From Gammaproteobacteria bacterium (lineage in GTDB: Bacteria > Pseudomonadota > Gammaproteobacteria > Chromatiales > Chromatiaceae), in NCBI GenBank assembly GCA_009929855.1, contig RZZN01000035.1, positions 1 through 36,646 of the forward strand: a stretch of 36,646 bases of DNA, in the 5' to 3' direction. The translations under genes and the position numbers were made by a program. Each line of letters starts with the position of its first letter. The first letter of the stretch is position 1. Positions 6,930 to 16,724 of the stretch are shown piece after piece. The notes under the pieces were generated by a model, which did not search any database, was not told where the DNA came from, and was given only the letters and a program-made list of their open reading frames with translations.

Positions 6930-8388
6930 AGTCCTTCTCCAGGATCGCGTTGACCCGACGACAGATCTCGCGACCATAGTCGGTCCAGAGCCCCTGGCCC
7001 CAGTAGCGATAACAGCTGGTCTGGGAGGCCATCAAGTGAAAGAGCGCGTGACGATAACGCGGATCCGCGCTGCTCACATTGGGGATGAGGACCTTGCGAT
7101 TGAAGTTGACGCTGGCTTCCTCCATCGGGCCGAGGACATTCTCGTACCCGTCGACCCAGGACAGGTCCGAGGTCCAACTGCCGCCCTCCATGTGAAAACG
7201 ACCGTCCTCCCGCTTGAGCTCATCGATCACCGCCGCCAATCGCTCGGGGCCATCGCCAGGCTGCATGCGCGCCCAGATGCGGTCATGGAAGAGTGGCTGG
7301 ATGGCAGGAAAATCAGCCTCGGTGAGTCCGAGCGCGGCGAGATGCTCCAGATATTCGCTGACGTTGAGCAGCGGCGTGTCCGAGTGGCTGGCCGCACCGA
7401 CCACCTCCATGAACTTGCCGGGAAACTCATTCATCATGACCCCACCGTTCTCGCCATCGGCGATCTGGGTCACCAGCGGCGGGATCGAGTGCCCGGCGAG
7501 CGTGACCCGATTCAGACCCTTGGCCTCGTACCAGGGCTGCATCTGCGCGACCAGCTTGGTATCCGAGCCTTGGGTCTTGACGATGGCGATGATGCTCGCG
7601 CGCTCACCACGCGAATTGGTGCAGACCAAACGGTGGGGGACGTGCGGCTGCTCGGGATGGCGACCATTGTCGACCTGCTGGACCGTGTGCTCCTGCACCA
7701 GAACCCATTGGAAACCACAGTCGACCAGCGTCTTGACGAAGGCATAGGCGACATCCGGGTGGTTGGGCAGGGCCATCTCGGACGGGGAGAAGCCGCGCAC
7801 CCGCTCCAGCGCCTCCCAACCGAAGATGGCAGCGAAATGGTGCTGGAAGGCACGCACATGCAGACGGAAGTCTTGGATCGGCGTCGAGGGCGCCACCGCA
7901 TGCCCCCAAGGCATGCCGAGCCACTCCACCGCCCAGCGATAGTCCGGATCGCAGGTCACGCGCTTGAGCGAGTCGATCACATGGTGCTCGCCCATCTTGC
8001 GCAGACCGTGCAGCAAGGTGCCCGAATATTCGAGCATGCAGCGTGGTGAGCGGCCCTCATGGATCAGCTGGGGGATGAATTCGCCCATCCGTTTGTAGCA
8101 CCAGACGAAGGCCGGGGCGTTGTAATTGTCCCCGATGTGCTGGTTTTCCATCATGTGCTGGAGGTTGCTGATCAGCGCGGCGGTGTGCAGATCGCCCCCT
8201 CCCGCCGGGATGAGCGGCTGGTGCTGATGCAGTGCGATGGCGGTCGCGGCGCGAATGGAGGAAAAGTCGATGCCGCCGCGCTCGGCAAAGAGTCTGCGTT
8301 GACGCGCATCAGCGACGACAGCCTCGACGTCAGACTCATGGCCGCAGATGTTCGGAAGATCGTCAACGGTTTCGGGTAACGGATTCAC
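6922..8388 (-). CDS. Glycoside hydrolase family 57 protein
   Basis: A 488-residue cytosolic protein with no signal peptide. GH57 enzymes are retaining alpha-glucan hydrolases, transferases or branching enzymes. Conserved region 1 reads LHQHQP (about 53-58). The nucleophile region reads GFSPSEMALP (Glu204), and the acid/base region reads IADGENGG (Asp311). The C-terminal helical part ends in ASQTSCYRYWGQGLW, which is shared with the neighbouring GH57. The start is GTG at 8388 with a good AGGAG 7 nt upstream. It lies between the second GH57 gene and the DUF2750 gene, all on the minus strand. The exact reaction (amylase, 4-alpha-glucanotransferase or branching enzyme) cannot be assigned by reading; storage glycogen turnover is the likely setting. 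Confidence 0.87.
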   Translation of the reverse strand: MNPLPETVDDLPNICGHESDVEAVVADARQRRLFAERGGIDFSSIRAATAIALHQHQPLIPAGGGDLHTAALISNLQHMMENQHIGDNYNAPAFVWCYKRMGEFIPQLIHEGRSPRCMLEYSGTLLHGLRKMGEHHVIDSLKRVTCDPDYRWAVEWLGMPWGHAVAPSTPIQDFRLHVRAFQHHFAAIFGWEALERVRGFSPSEMALPNHPDVAYAFVKTLVDCGFQWVLVQEHTVQQVDNGRHPEQPHVPHRLVCTNSRGERASIIAIVKTQGSDTKLVAQMQPWYEAKGLNRVTLAGHSIPPLVTQIADGENGGVMMNEFPGKFMEVVGAASHSDTPLLNVSEYLEHLAALGLTEADFPAIQPLFHDRIWARMQPGDGPERLAAVIDELKREDGRFHMEGGSWTSDLSWVDGYENVLGPMEEASVNFNRKVLIPNVSSADPRYRHALFHLMASQTSCYRYWGQGLWTDYGREICRRVNAILEKDFV

Positions 8389-8470
8389 ACAAAACTCCTC
8401 TTGAAAGACTCACTGCTCTTGCTGTTGGGTGAGGACGCAGTGTCGAGTGATCGGAGGTCCGCGCATCGGT

Positions 8471-9853
<1,383 letters not shown>

Positions 9854-10099
9854 GGTACGACACTCCGGGATGGCATCTTCATGGGCGCGGAGGATAACAG
9901 AACCCGTGCCCGGCCAGAAACCCGCGCCCCGTCCTGATGCAGCAGGACATCGGCCACCCCGGTCAGGGCGAGTGCAACTCGGCGCCTCCAGCGCGCGCGG
10001 CATTGCTGAGGAAGCGGGCTTGCAGCGCCGGCTCAGGCACTCCATCATCCAGGTTGAGCCGCTCGACTACCCGAACGGATCTCGTCGCCCGGAGCGTTC
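9854..10099. other. Intergenic region between divergent genes
   Basis: This 246-bp gap lies between the divergent starts of the second GH57 gene (-) and a small unknown gene (+). It is GC-rich. The minus frame stays open through most of it but shows no recognisable protein family. It presumably contains promoters for both directions, but I could not place boxes. Confidence 0.35.
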
Positions 10100-10339
10100 A
10101 TGCCTAGGATCATCATCGACCCCGAGTCGAGTGCACTCGCTGAGCGCGTTGCACTCATCAGGACCCGCCGCACCGACCGTGCTCGTTACCCAGAAGGCTG
10201 TGTCACCATCGTCACCGACGAAGCGCTGGCGCGTGCCTCAGCGGCCCCCGAGGCCGGCCTGCACGCGGCGGTCGTCTACGGACCATCAACCTCATCCGAA
10301 GGGCAGCGACTCTATTATCTGGTACGCTGGATCGAGTGA
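10100..10339 (+). CDS. Small protein of unknown function (79 aa)
   Basis: A 79-residue frame starting ATG with a GGAG 5 nt upstream. It begins MPRIIIDPESSALAERVALIRTRRTD and ends LYYLVRWIE. The composition, with alternating hydrophobic strands and charged turns and no low-complexity runs, looks like a folded small protein and not a GC-shadow. I do not recognise a family. Its neighbours are the divergent GH57 unit and the DUF2934 gene, neither of which suggests a role. Confidence 0.5.
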   Translation: MPRIIIDPESSALAERVALIRTRRTDRARYPEGCVTIVTDEALARASAAPEAGLHAAVVYGPSTSSEGQRLYYLVRWIE

Positions 10340-10357
10340 GCCGACCCGCATGGGGCG

Positions 10358-10384
10358 TTCATGCACACCAGTCTCGGCTATAAT
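10358..10384 (+). promoter_or_regulatory. Possible sigma70-type promoter for the DUF2934 gene
   Basis: A perfect TATAAT lies at 10379-10384, about 120 bp before the DUF2934 gene start. The -35 candidate TTCATG (10358-10363) is poor and the spacing is 15 bp, so only the -10 box is convincing. Confidence 0.35.
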
Positions 10385-10506
10385 TGCAGCAGTAACCCAA
10401 CCGAGCCGACCGGTCCCCGTTGATCGAGCGCGGCCACATGACCAATGGGGCCTGACTGTAGGCCCCGGATGTGACGACAGTAGACTCTCGGAGGCGAGCG
10501 AGTGAC

Positions 10507-10983
10507 ATGGCTGAAGACAAGACGATCGTGACCAAGAAGACGACTCCACTGCCTGCCACCACGAAGAAGACGACGATTAGGAAGACCATCGCCAAGCCCA
10601 AGTCGACGACCACCCCGCCCGCCGAGTCGGCCGCCACGCCGGCACCGCCCCCCGCCTCGGCAGCCGCGCCGCTGAAGACGATGCCACCCAAGGCCACGGG
10701 CGCCTCCACCGCGGCGGTGTCCAAGAAGACGCCCACGCGCGCCACCACGACCCGCGCGCGCAAGACGACCGAGACGTCGAGCACGAGCAGCGCGCCATCG
10801 ATCAGCCTGAGCTCGATCGCCAAGGTCTCGGATCATGAGCGTCTGCACATGATCGCCGAGGCGGCCTATTACCGAGCCGAGAAGCGCAACTTCGCCCCTG
10901 GCCACGAAGCCGAGGACTGGGCCGCGGCCGAGCGCGAGATCGACGAGTTGGTCGCCAACGCCAAACGCATCTCGGGTCGCTGA
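10507..10983 (+). CDS. DUF2934 domain protein with Lys/Thr/Pro/Ala-rich N-terminus
   Basis: About 158 residues. The first ~105 are basic, disordered and histone-H1-like: repeated Lys-Lys-Thr, Pro-Ala and Thr-Thr-Lys motifs. The last ~50 form two helices reading SDHERLHMIAEAAYYRAEKR and EDWAAAEREIDELVANA, the DUF2934 pattern in which a short helical hairpin contains a conserved trip through W..AE.E. The ATG at 10507 is preferred because the upstream GTG at 10471 adds residues without family features; GGAGG lies about 14 nt upstream. The basic tail suggests nucleic-acid or polyphosphate binding, but this is inference. A -10-like TATAAT precedes the gene. Confidence 0.8.
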   Translation: MAEDKTIVTKKTTPLPATTKKTTIRKTIAKPKSTTTPPAESAATPAPPPASAAAPLKTMPPKATGASTAAVSKKTPTRATTTRARKTTETSSTSSAPSISLSSIAKVSDHERLHMIAEAAYYRAEKRNFAPGHEAEDWAAAEREIDELVANAKRISGR

Positions 10984-11035
10984 CCGCGCGCGCCGCGCAC
11001 TGCTAGACTAGTCGCCTTTCAACTGGCGGAGCGCG

Positions 11036-12103
11036 ATGATGAACCCCTCGCTCGATGACGCGGCACTGGCGGCGCGCGATGATCGGCTACCGAACCGCGA
11101 TGACAGCGCTGCTGGCGTGCGCCCGACCCTGTCGATCGTCATCCCCATGTATCAAGAGGCCGAGAATGTCGCTCCCATGCTGGCCAGGGTGCACGAGGGA
11201 CTCGCCCATTACCGCGGTGATTGGGAGCTGATCTGTGTCGATGATGGCAGTCGTGACGGCACCGGCGAGCGTCTGAGCACCCTGGCCGAAACGGCTGGCG
11301 CGCATGTTCGGGTCCTGCGGCTCGCCCGCAACTTCGGCCAGACCGCGGCCATGCAGGCCGGTTTCGAGGCGGCGCGTGGCGAGTTGATCGCGACCCTGGA
11401 TGGCGACCTGCAGAACGACCCCGCCGATCTCCCCCGCATGGTCGATGAGCTGCTGGCGCGCGACCTCGACCTGCTGCAAGGCTGGCGGCATCGACGCCAA
11501 GACGCACTGCTCATGCGCAAGCTGCCCTCGCGGCTGGCCAATGCCCTGATCGGCAAGGTCACGGGCCTGGCACTGCACGACTATGGCTGTAGCCTCAAGG
11601 TCTATCGTGCCGAAGTGATCAAGGAGGTGACGCTGCTCGGGGAGATGCACCGCTTCATCCCGGTCTGGGTCGCCGCGGTGACCGCGCCCGAGCGCATCGG
11701 CGAGACCCTGGTCGAACATGCGCCACGCCGTTTCGGCACCTCCAAGTATGGTCTGTCACGCACCTTCCGAGTCTTGATCGACCTGCTCTCGGCCTTCTTC
11801 TTCCTGCGCTTTGGCTCACGCCCTGGCCATTTCTTCGGCGCGATCGGCATCCTCTTCGGCATGCTCGGCAGCCTCTTGATGATCGACCTGCTCTGGGCGA
11901 AGCTCGCACTCGGCGAGGACATTGGCACCCGCCCGCTGTTGTTCGCGGCGATCCTCTTCCTGGTGGTCTCGATCCAATTCATCACCACCGGGATCCTCGC
12001 CGAAATGATCACGCGCAACGTCCATGCCTCTGGTCGCCACTCGCATCATCGCATCCGCTGGCAGACTGAGCCGACCCGCGCCGACTGGAGACGACCGGCA
12101 TGA
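11036..12103 (+). CDS. Polyprenyl-phosphate glycosyltransferase (GT2, GtrB/ArnC-like)
   Basis: A 355-residue membrane-attached GT2 enzyme expected to move a sugar from a nucleotide donor onto undecaprenyl phosphate. The GT-A domain spans about residues 27-240: LSIVIPMYQEAENV, LICVDDGSRDGT (nucleotide-binding Asp pair), and TLDGDLQNDP (DxD metal site). RLARNFGQTAAMQAG matches the DPM1/ArnC/GtrB group. Two C-terminal membrane helices lie at about 265-290 and 300-325, as in GtrB and ArnC. There are two adjacent ATG codons at 11036 and 11039; a GGAG lies just upstream of both. Its stop overlaps the start of the next gene (ATGA), so it probably makes the lipid-linked sugar used by that transferase. 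Confidence 0.88.
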   Translation: MMNPSLDDAALAARDDRLPNRDDSAAGVRPTLSIVIPMYQEAENVAPMLARVHEGLAHYRGDWELICVDDGSRDGTGERLSTLAETAGAHVRVLRLARNFGQTAAMQAGFEAARGELIATLDGDLQNDPADLPRMVDELLARDLDLLQGWRHRRQDALLMRKLPSRLANALIGKVTGLALHDYGCSLKVYRAEVIKEVTLLGEMHRFIPVWVAAVTAPERIGETLVEHAPRRFGTSKYGLSRTFRVLIDLLSAFFFLRFGSRPGHFFGAIGILFGMLGSLLMIDLLWAKLALGEDIGTRPLLFAAILFLVVSIQFITTGILAEMITRNVHASGRHSHHRIRWQTEPTRADWRRPA

Positions 12104-13746
12104 CACTCGCAGGGCTCAACACAGGCGCCACGCGCGCCCTCGCTCGGCTCACGGCCTCCCCTTGGCTGCTTGCCGTGGTCATCCTGCTCGGCTTTTTCTG
12201 GCAGCTGGGCACCATGCCGCTCTACGACCTCGACGAGGGGGCCTTCACCGAGGCCACCCGCGAGATGATCGCGAGCGGCAACTTCATCACGCCCCACAAG
12301 GATGGCGAGCCGCGTTACGACAAGCCGGTGCTCATCTACTGGTTGCAAGCAGCGTCGGCCCAGCTTCTCGGTTTCGACGAGCTGGCATTGCGACTACCCT
12401 CCGCCCTCGCCGCCACACTCTGGGTGCTGGCGCTGTGGGGATTCGTGCGCGCGCAGCTCGATCGCGAGAGCGCTCTGGTGGCCGCGCTGGTGATGGTGCT
12501 CAGTCTTCAGGTCTCGCTGATCGCCAAGGCGGCGGTCGCCGATGCCGTGCTCAACCTCTTCATCGCCTTGACCTTCTTCGAGATCTATCGCTATTGGCGC
12601 GAGCCCGACCCCGAGCACGGCCAGCGGCTCGTCCTGCGCGCCTATCTCTGGATGGCGCTGGGCTTTCTCACCAAAGGGCCGGTGGCGATCTTTTTTCCGG
12701 TCATCGTCAGCCTGCTCTTCTTCTGGTCGGAGCGCGCGCTCGCTCGCTGGGCGGGTGCACTCTTCGCCCCGCGCGGCTGGCTGGTCTTCCTGGTGGTGGC
12801 ACTCCCCTGGTACGTCGCGGTCTATCTCGACGATGGCGCGGGCTTCTTCCGCGGCTTCTTTATGGAGCACAATGTCGGCCGTTTCGGCGAGCCCATGCAT
12901 GGCCACTCTGGCTTCCCCGGCTATTATCTGGTGATGCTGCCGATCATCCTGCTCCCCTTCTCGGGTTGGCTGCTGCGTCTCCTGCCTGATCTGCGCGCCG
13001 CCTGGTCGGATCCGCTGGAGCGCTTCCTCTGGATCTGGTTCGCGACGGTCTTGGTCTTTTTCTCCTTCTCCGGCACCCAACTGCCGCACTATCTGCTCTA
13101 CGGTGCCACCCCGCTGTTCATCCTCATGGCCAAGCATCGCGATCGGCTGACCAGTCGCTGGCTTGCCCTGACCCCGCCAATCCTATTCCTAGCGCTCTTG
13201 GTCGCGCTGCCGAGCCTGGTGGGCGTCGCCGAATCATGGGCCGAGCGCGCGCACCAGGTCGCCATGCTCCAGGAGGCGCGCGCACTGCTCGATGCCGAGT
13301 ATCTCAGCGCCATGATCCTCGGCCTGCTGGCCACGATCGGGTTGCTGCTTTGGTCGCGGCCACCACCTTGGCAGCGTCTGGTGCTGGTCGGCGTGCTCCA
13401 GACGATCCTGCTCTATGGCGTCTTGGTCCCGCGCGTGCTCGAGGTCATGCAAGCACCGGTCAAGGAAGCCGGACTCCTAGCCAAGCAATTGGGCCTACAC
13501 ACGGTGGTCTATCGCACCAACATGCCGAGCTTCAGTGTCTACCGCGACGCCATTACACCAAGTCAACCGCCGCATCCAGGTGACCTGGTCTTCCTGCGGG
13601 TCGACAAGCTCGAGCAGCTCGAGCGCGACTTCCCACGTCTGGAGTCGCATCTGATCTATCGGCGCGGTCCGGTGGCATTGCTCTACATGGATCAACCCGG
13701 GCGGGTCGACACCGAGGGCTCACGCGCACTCATGCGGACAGACTGA
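12100..13746 (+). CDS. ArnT-like lipid-linked sugar glycosyltransferase (GT83/PMT family)
   Basis: A 548-residue multi-spanning membrane protein resembling ArnT, which transfers 4-amino-4-deoxy-L-arabinose from undecaprenyl phosphate to lipid A. The first periplasmic loop has the catalytic-type motif YDLDEGAFTEATREMI with DEP-like acidic residues. It is followed by KPVLIYWLQA, then many hydrophobic helices and a conserved loop FMEHNVGRFGEPMHGHSGFPGYYL. The C-terminal ~90 residues form a soluble periplasmic domain. Length agrees with ArnT (about 550). It is coupled by a 4-bp overlap to the GtrB/ArnC-like gene upstream and followed 17 bp later by a PAP2 phosphatase. None of the enzymes for aminoarabinose synthesis (ArnA, B, D) is present here, so the sugar identity is open. 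Confidence 0.86.
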   Translation: MTLAGLNTGATRALARLTASPWLLAVVILLGFFWQLGTMPLYDLDEGAFTEATREMIASGNFITPHKDGEPRYDKPVLIYWLQAASAQLLGFDELALRLPSALAATLWVLALWGFVRAQLDRESALVAALVMVLSLQVSLIAKAAVADAVLNLFIALTFFEIYRYWREPDPEHGQRLVLRAYLWMALGFLTKGPVAIFFPVIVSLLFFWSERALARWAGALFAPRGWLVFLVVALPWYVAVYLDDGAGFFRGFFMEHNVGRFGEPMHGHSGFPGYYLVMLPIILLPFSGWLLRLLPDLRAAWSDPLERFLWIWFATVLVFFSFSGTQLPHYLLYGATPLFILMAKHRDRLTSRWLALTPPILFLALLVALPSLVGVAESWAERAHQVAMLQEARALLDAEYLSAMILGLLATIGLLLWSRPPPWQRLVLVGVLQTILLYGVLVPRVLEVMQAPVKEAGLLAKQLGLHTVVYRTNMPSFSVYRDAITPSQPPHPGDLVFLRVDKLEQLERDFPRLESHLIYRRGPVALLYMDQPGRVDTEGSRALMRTD

Positions 13747-13763
13747 GCGAGCACGATCCCACC

Positions 13764-14618
13764 ATGAACCGCGCCGATCTCGACCGCTGGCAACGCCAGC
13801 TTGCCGCGCGCCTGGCCATTGGGGCGGCGCGCACGCCCCTGACCTCGCCGAGCGGTGCAGTCTGGCTCAGCCGCTGGGCCTGGGTGTGTCTGATCGTCGC
13901 CGTGACGCTCTTTCTCTGCGGCGGTTACGAGGCCGGCTTCACCCGCATCAATGGCGCGACGGCGGCGGCGCCCGACTGGGTCTGGGCCGGGCTCACCGTC
14001 TTGGGTGACGAGCGCGTCGTCCTCGCCCTGGCACTGATCATTGCCTTGCGCTATCCACGCCTCTTCTGGGCGCTCATCCTCGCGGCATTGATCGCGATCG
14101 CCTATGGGCGCGGTTTCAAGGTGCTCTTCGATACCACCCGCCCACCCGGTGTGCTGCCCGCCGAGACCTTCAACCTGATCGGTCCAGGACATCGGCGACA
14201 CAGCTTCCCGTCCGGGCACAGTGTCGCGGCTGGGGTCTTCTTCGGGATCCTGATCTATTACGCCCATCACCCGCTGTCACGCGCGCTCTATCTGACACTG
14301 GCCGTCCTGGCCGGGATCAGCCGCGTCGCGGTCGGTGTGCATTGGCCCCTGGATGTGGCCGCGGGACTGCTCGGGGGGGCGCTCGCCGCGCTGATCGGCG
14401 CGCACTGGGCCGCGCGCTGGCCAGGGCCGGCCACCCATCCACGGCTGCATCTGGCACTGGTCGGGGTCGCCGTGATCGCAGCGATTCAGCTACTGTTTGA
14501 CGACGGCGGCTACGAGTCGGCGGGTCTCGCGCTGATCCTGCTCGGTCTGCTCGCACTGGCCACGGCAATCATCCAGTATCTGATCCGGCCGTGGTTGGAG
14601 AATCGCGACGAAACCTGA
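13764..14618 (+). CDS. PAP2-family membrane phosphatase
   Basis: A 284-residue membrane protein with the three PAP2 phosphatase motifs: KVLFDTTRPP (Lys119, Arg126), SFPSGHS (residues 147-153, catalytic His152) and SRVAVGVHWPLD (Arg187, His193, Asp197). The expected six-helix core is present, plus a C-terminal pair of helices. Enzymes of this family dephosphorylate undecaprenyl pyrophosphate, phosphatidylglycerophosphate or lipid A. Position directly after the GtrB/ArnT-like pair suggests recycling of undecaprenyl phosphate or preparing lipid A for modification (inference). The next gene is convergent. Confidence 0.88.
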   Translation: MNRADLDRWQRQLAARLAIGAARTPLTSPSGAVWLSRWAWVCLIVAVTLFLCGGYEAGFTRINGATAAAPDWVWAGLTVLGDERVVLALALIIALRYPRLFWALILAALIAIAYGRGFKVLFDTTRPPGVLPAETFNLIGPGHRRHSFPSGHSVAAGVFFGILIYYAHHPLSRALYLTLAVLAGISRVAVGVHWPLDVAAGLLGGALAALIGAHWAARWPGPATHPRLHLALVGVAVIAAIQLLFDDGGYESAGLALILLGLLALATAIIQYLIRPWLENRDET

Positions 14619-14693
14619 TCCACTGGATGACGCGTGTCGGACATGGCCGGGCGGTGAGGCGCGGCCACGCGCTGAGGACGGGGGACCGCGCGA

Positions 14694-15200
14694 TCAGAAC
14701 TCGCCAGTCGAGCCGGCGGTGATGATATCGAGCATCTGACCATTGATGCCGAGCGCGAGCGCCTGCAGCTCGGGTGGAAGATCGTAGGCGCTGATCAACA
14801 TGTCCAGGTTGAGCATCTGCAGCCAGATCTTGCCGTCGGGATCCTCGACCAACGCGATGCTGCAGGGCATGTAGGCGGCGAAGATGGTGTTGAAGCGCGC
14901 CATCAGGACCGCGTCTTCCGGGTTGCAGAATTGGAAGATCTCCAGGCGCATCGAGTCGATGCCACGGCTCGCGACCTCCTGACCGACGTTCAGGTGCGCG
15001 ACCAAGCGCATGTTGAGCTCGACGGCCTTGGAGAGCATGGCCTGACCGGCATCATCGGCCGAGACGCCTTCAACGAGGCCAATCTTGAGCACGGTATGCT
15101 CGACATCGGAGATCTGGATCTGGGGCGAGGCATCCTCGGCGGCCAGCGACGCGCTGCTCATGACGAGGGCCAATGCCACGACGGGGATCAGGTGCTTCAT
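14694..15200 (-). CDS. Exported DUF302 protein
   Basis: A 168-residue protein with a signal peptide (MKHLIPVVALALVMSSASLAA, cleavage near 21), so periplasmic. The mature part fits the DUF302 fold: an N-terminal strand HTVLKIGLVEGVS, a helix, then LEIFQFCNPEDAVLMARFNT and MPCSIALVEDPDGKIWLQMLN. The motif of a Cys in FQFCNP and MPCSIALVED is typical of the family. The biochemical role is unknown; DUF302 proteins often sit beside sulfur-oxidation or cytochrome genes in sulfur bacteria. It follows the diheme cytochrome gene by 47 bp on the same strand and is the last gene of that run. Confidence 0.82.
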   Translation of the reverse strand: MKHLIPVVALALVMSSASLAAEDASPQIQISDVEHTVLKIGLVEGVSADDAGQAMLSKAVELNMRLVAHLNVGQEVASRGIDSMRLEIFQFCNPEDAVLMARFNTIFAAYMPCSIALVEDPDGKIWLQMLNLDMLISAYDLPPELQALALGINGQMLDIITAGSTGEF

Positions 15201-15247
15201 GCGAATGTCCTCAAGACATGTGAGTGGTCAGTGTGGGATCCCGAAGC

Positions 15248-15901
15248 TCATGACTTGTCATCGAGCGTCGTCAGAAAGCCGATGATGTCGAGGATCTCCT
15301 GATCGCTGAATTCAGCGAAGGTCTCATCCTCAGGATCATTGGCATGGACCCGCTTTCCAGTCTTGAACTTCTCGATCTCCCGGAAGAGATAGCCGTCGTA
15401 TTGCCCCACCAGCATGGGACTTTCCTTGCGCTTGTTGCCCTCGGCCGCCCGACCGTGACAGGTGCGGCAATTGCTGCGATAGAGACCCGAGCCATTGTCC
15501 ACATCGGCGCCTTCCGGGGTGGGCACATCGAGTGGGTGGACCGCATTGAGATCGATCGAGGCGATATAGGCCGAGAGACTCGCCAGATCCTGATCCGACA
15601 TGCTGCGCAGACCACCGACCACCGTCATGGCCGCGTGGACGCGCGTCCCATCACGATAATCGATCAATGACTTGGTCGTGTAATAGTCGTGTTGCCCCGC
15701 CAGTCGCGGATATTTGCCACCGAGGATGCCCTGTGAGTATAGACCATGGCAGAGGGCGCACTGGCGATGCAGTCGCTCACCGAGCGCCAGGTCCGGCTCC
15801 TGCTCCTGCTCCGCGGAGCTGGCGGCGACCAGGGAGGAGACTGCCATGGGGCCCGCGAAGGCGAGTGAGAGGGCCAGTGCACGCACTATCGAAGATCTCA
15901 T
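15248..15901 (-). CDS. Diheme cytochrome c (c4-like), second domain without Met ligand
   Basis: A 217-residue exported protein with a signal peptide of about 30 residues and two cytochrome c domains. Domain 1 has CALCH (about residue 52) with PRLAGQ and Met residues in HAAMTVV and LRSMSDQD that could ligate haem. Domain 2 has CRTCH (about 147) and PMLVGQ. Its distal loop reads VHANDPEDETFAEFSDQEI, without the Met expected before the final helix. Cytochromes c4 normally use His/Met at both haems and shuttle electrons in the periplasm. The start at 15901 places the signal peptide correctly. It lies between the ferredoxin-NADP reductase gene and the DUF302 gene, all on the minus strand. Alternative: a sulfide- or thiosulfate-linked diheme carrier. 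Confidence 0.87.
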   Translation of the reverse strand: MRSSIVRALALSLAFAGPMAVSSLVAASSAEQEQEPDLALGERLHRQCALCHGLYSQGILGGKYPRLAGQHDYYTTKSLIDYRDGTRVHAAMTVVGGLRSMSDQDLASLSAYIASIDLNAVHPLDVPTPEGADVDNGSGLYRSNCRTCHGRAAEGNKRKESPMLVGQYDGYLFREIEKFKTGKRVHANDPEDETFAEFSDQEILDIIGFLTTLDDKS

Positions 15902-15980
15902 GCTCCATACTCCGAGTGGGTTATCGTTTTGGCGAGCAGGTACGATAGGAGATCCGATCCACGGGCGCAACCCGATCGGG

Positions 15981-16724
15981 TCAATGATATTGCTCAGTCG
16001 TGTATTGGCCCGGGGCCTGACGCTTGTGACGGATCAGACCCCGCCCCTCCAGGATCACTTTCGCATCCTTGATCATCGCCGAATTGCCGCAGAGCATCAC
16101 ATGGCTGTCGCTTGGATCGATGCGGCTGCCGAGGACGGATTCCAGCGTCCCGCTCGTCAAAAGGTCGGTGATGCGTCCGCGCAGGGCGCCGGGCACCTCC
16201 GCGCGGCTGACGACCGGCACGAAGGAGAATCGCTCACCCTGACGCGCGGCGATACCATCGAGCATCTCGCCGTAGGTCAGATCGGCGGCCTCGCGCACCC
16301 CATGGACTAACACCACCCGCTCGAACCGCTCCCAGGGATCGGGCGTGCGTAGGATCGAGAGATAGACGCCGAGTGCCGTGCCGGTGGCCAACAGCCAGAG
16401 TGTCTTGGTCGGCGCAACGGTCTCGAGCGTGAAGATCCCCCCGGCTTTCGCCGACAGCCACACCTCGTCACCTGGATCCAGATCGGAGAGCCGCGGTGTC
16501 AAGGGGCCATCGGGCACCTCGTTGAAATAGATCTCCAACGGCCGCTCCTGTGGCGGATTGACCAGCGAGTAGGGACGCCCCACGCGATCACCCGCGATGT
16601 CCATCGCAACCTTGATGTACTGGCCGGCCGTGAAGTCGGCGATCGGCCCATCGAGCCGCATGCTGTAGAGCCCCTGCGTCCAGGCATGCTTACCCGTGAC
16701 CTTCGCTTTCACCCAATCGCTCAT
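15981..16724 (-). CDS. fpr: Ferredoxin--NADP reductase
   Basis: A 247-residue cytosolic flavoprotein that exchanges electrons between NADP(H) and ferredoxin or flavodoxin. The FAD-binding motif is RPYSLVNPP (about 50-58, the RxYS signature). The NADP-binding glycine-rich segment is LLATGTALGVYLSIL. HGVR and VMLCGNSAMIKD are the conserved Fpr motifs near the C-terminus. The C-terminus ends GQYTTEQYH, close to the bacterial subclass in which the last residues stack near the flavin. Length agrees with bacterial Fpr (about 250). It leads the minus-strand run that continues with the diheme cytochrome (79 bp away) and DUF302. It is divergent from the glutathione peroxidase gene across a 375-bp gap. 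Confidence 0.88.
   Translation of the reverse strand: MSDWVKAKVTGKHAWTQGLYSMRLDGPIADFTAGQYIKVAMDIAGDRVGRPYSLVNPPQERPLEIYFNEVPDGPLTPRLSDLDPGDEVWLSAKAGGIFTLETVAPTKTLWLLATGTALGVYLSILRTPDPWERFERVVLVHGVREAADLTYGEMLDGIAARQGERFSFVPVVSRAEVPGALRGRITDLLTSGTLESVLGSRIDPSDSHVMLCGNSAMIKDAKVILEGRGLIRHKRQAPGQYTTEQYH

Noticed and set aside
7036-8049. 337-codon open frame opposite the first GH57 gene
   Set aside because: Shadow frame without motifs; its neighbours and the GH57 coding signals contradict it.
14619-14693. Terminator hairpin between the PAP2 and DUF302 genes
   Set aside because: Only a 6-bp stem (TGGCCG / CGGCCA) with a 12-nt loop and no T-run; too weak to list.
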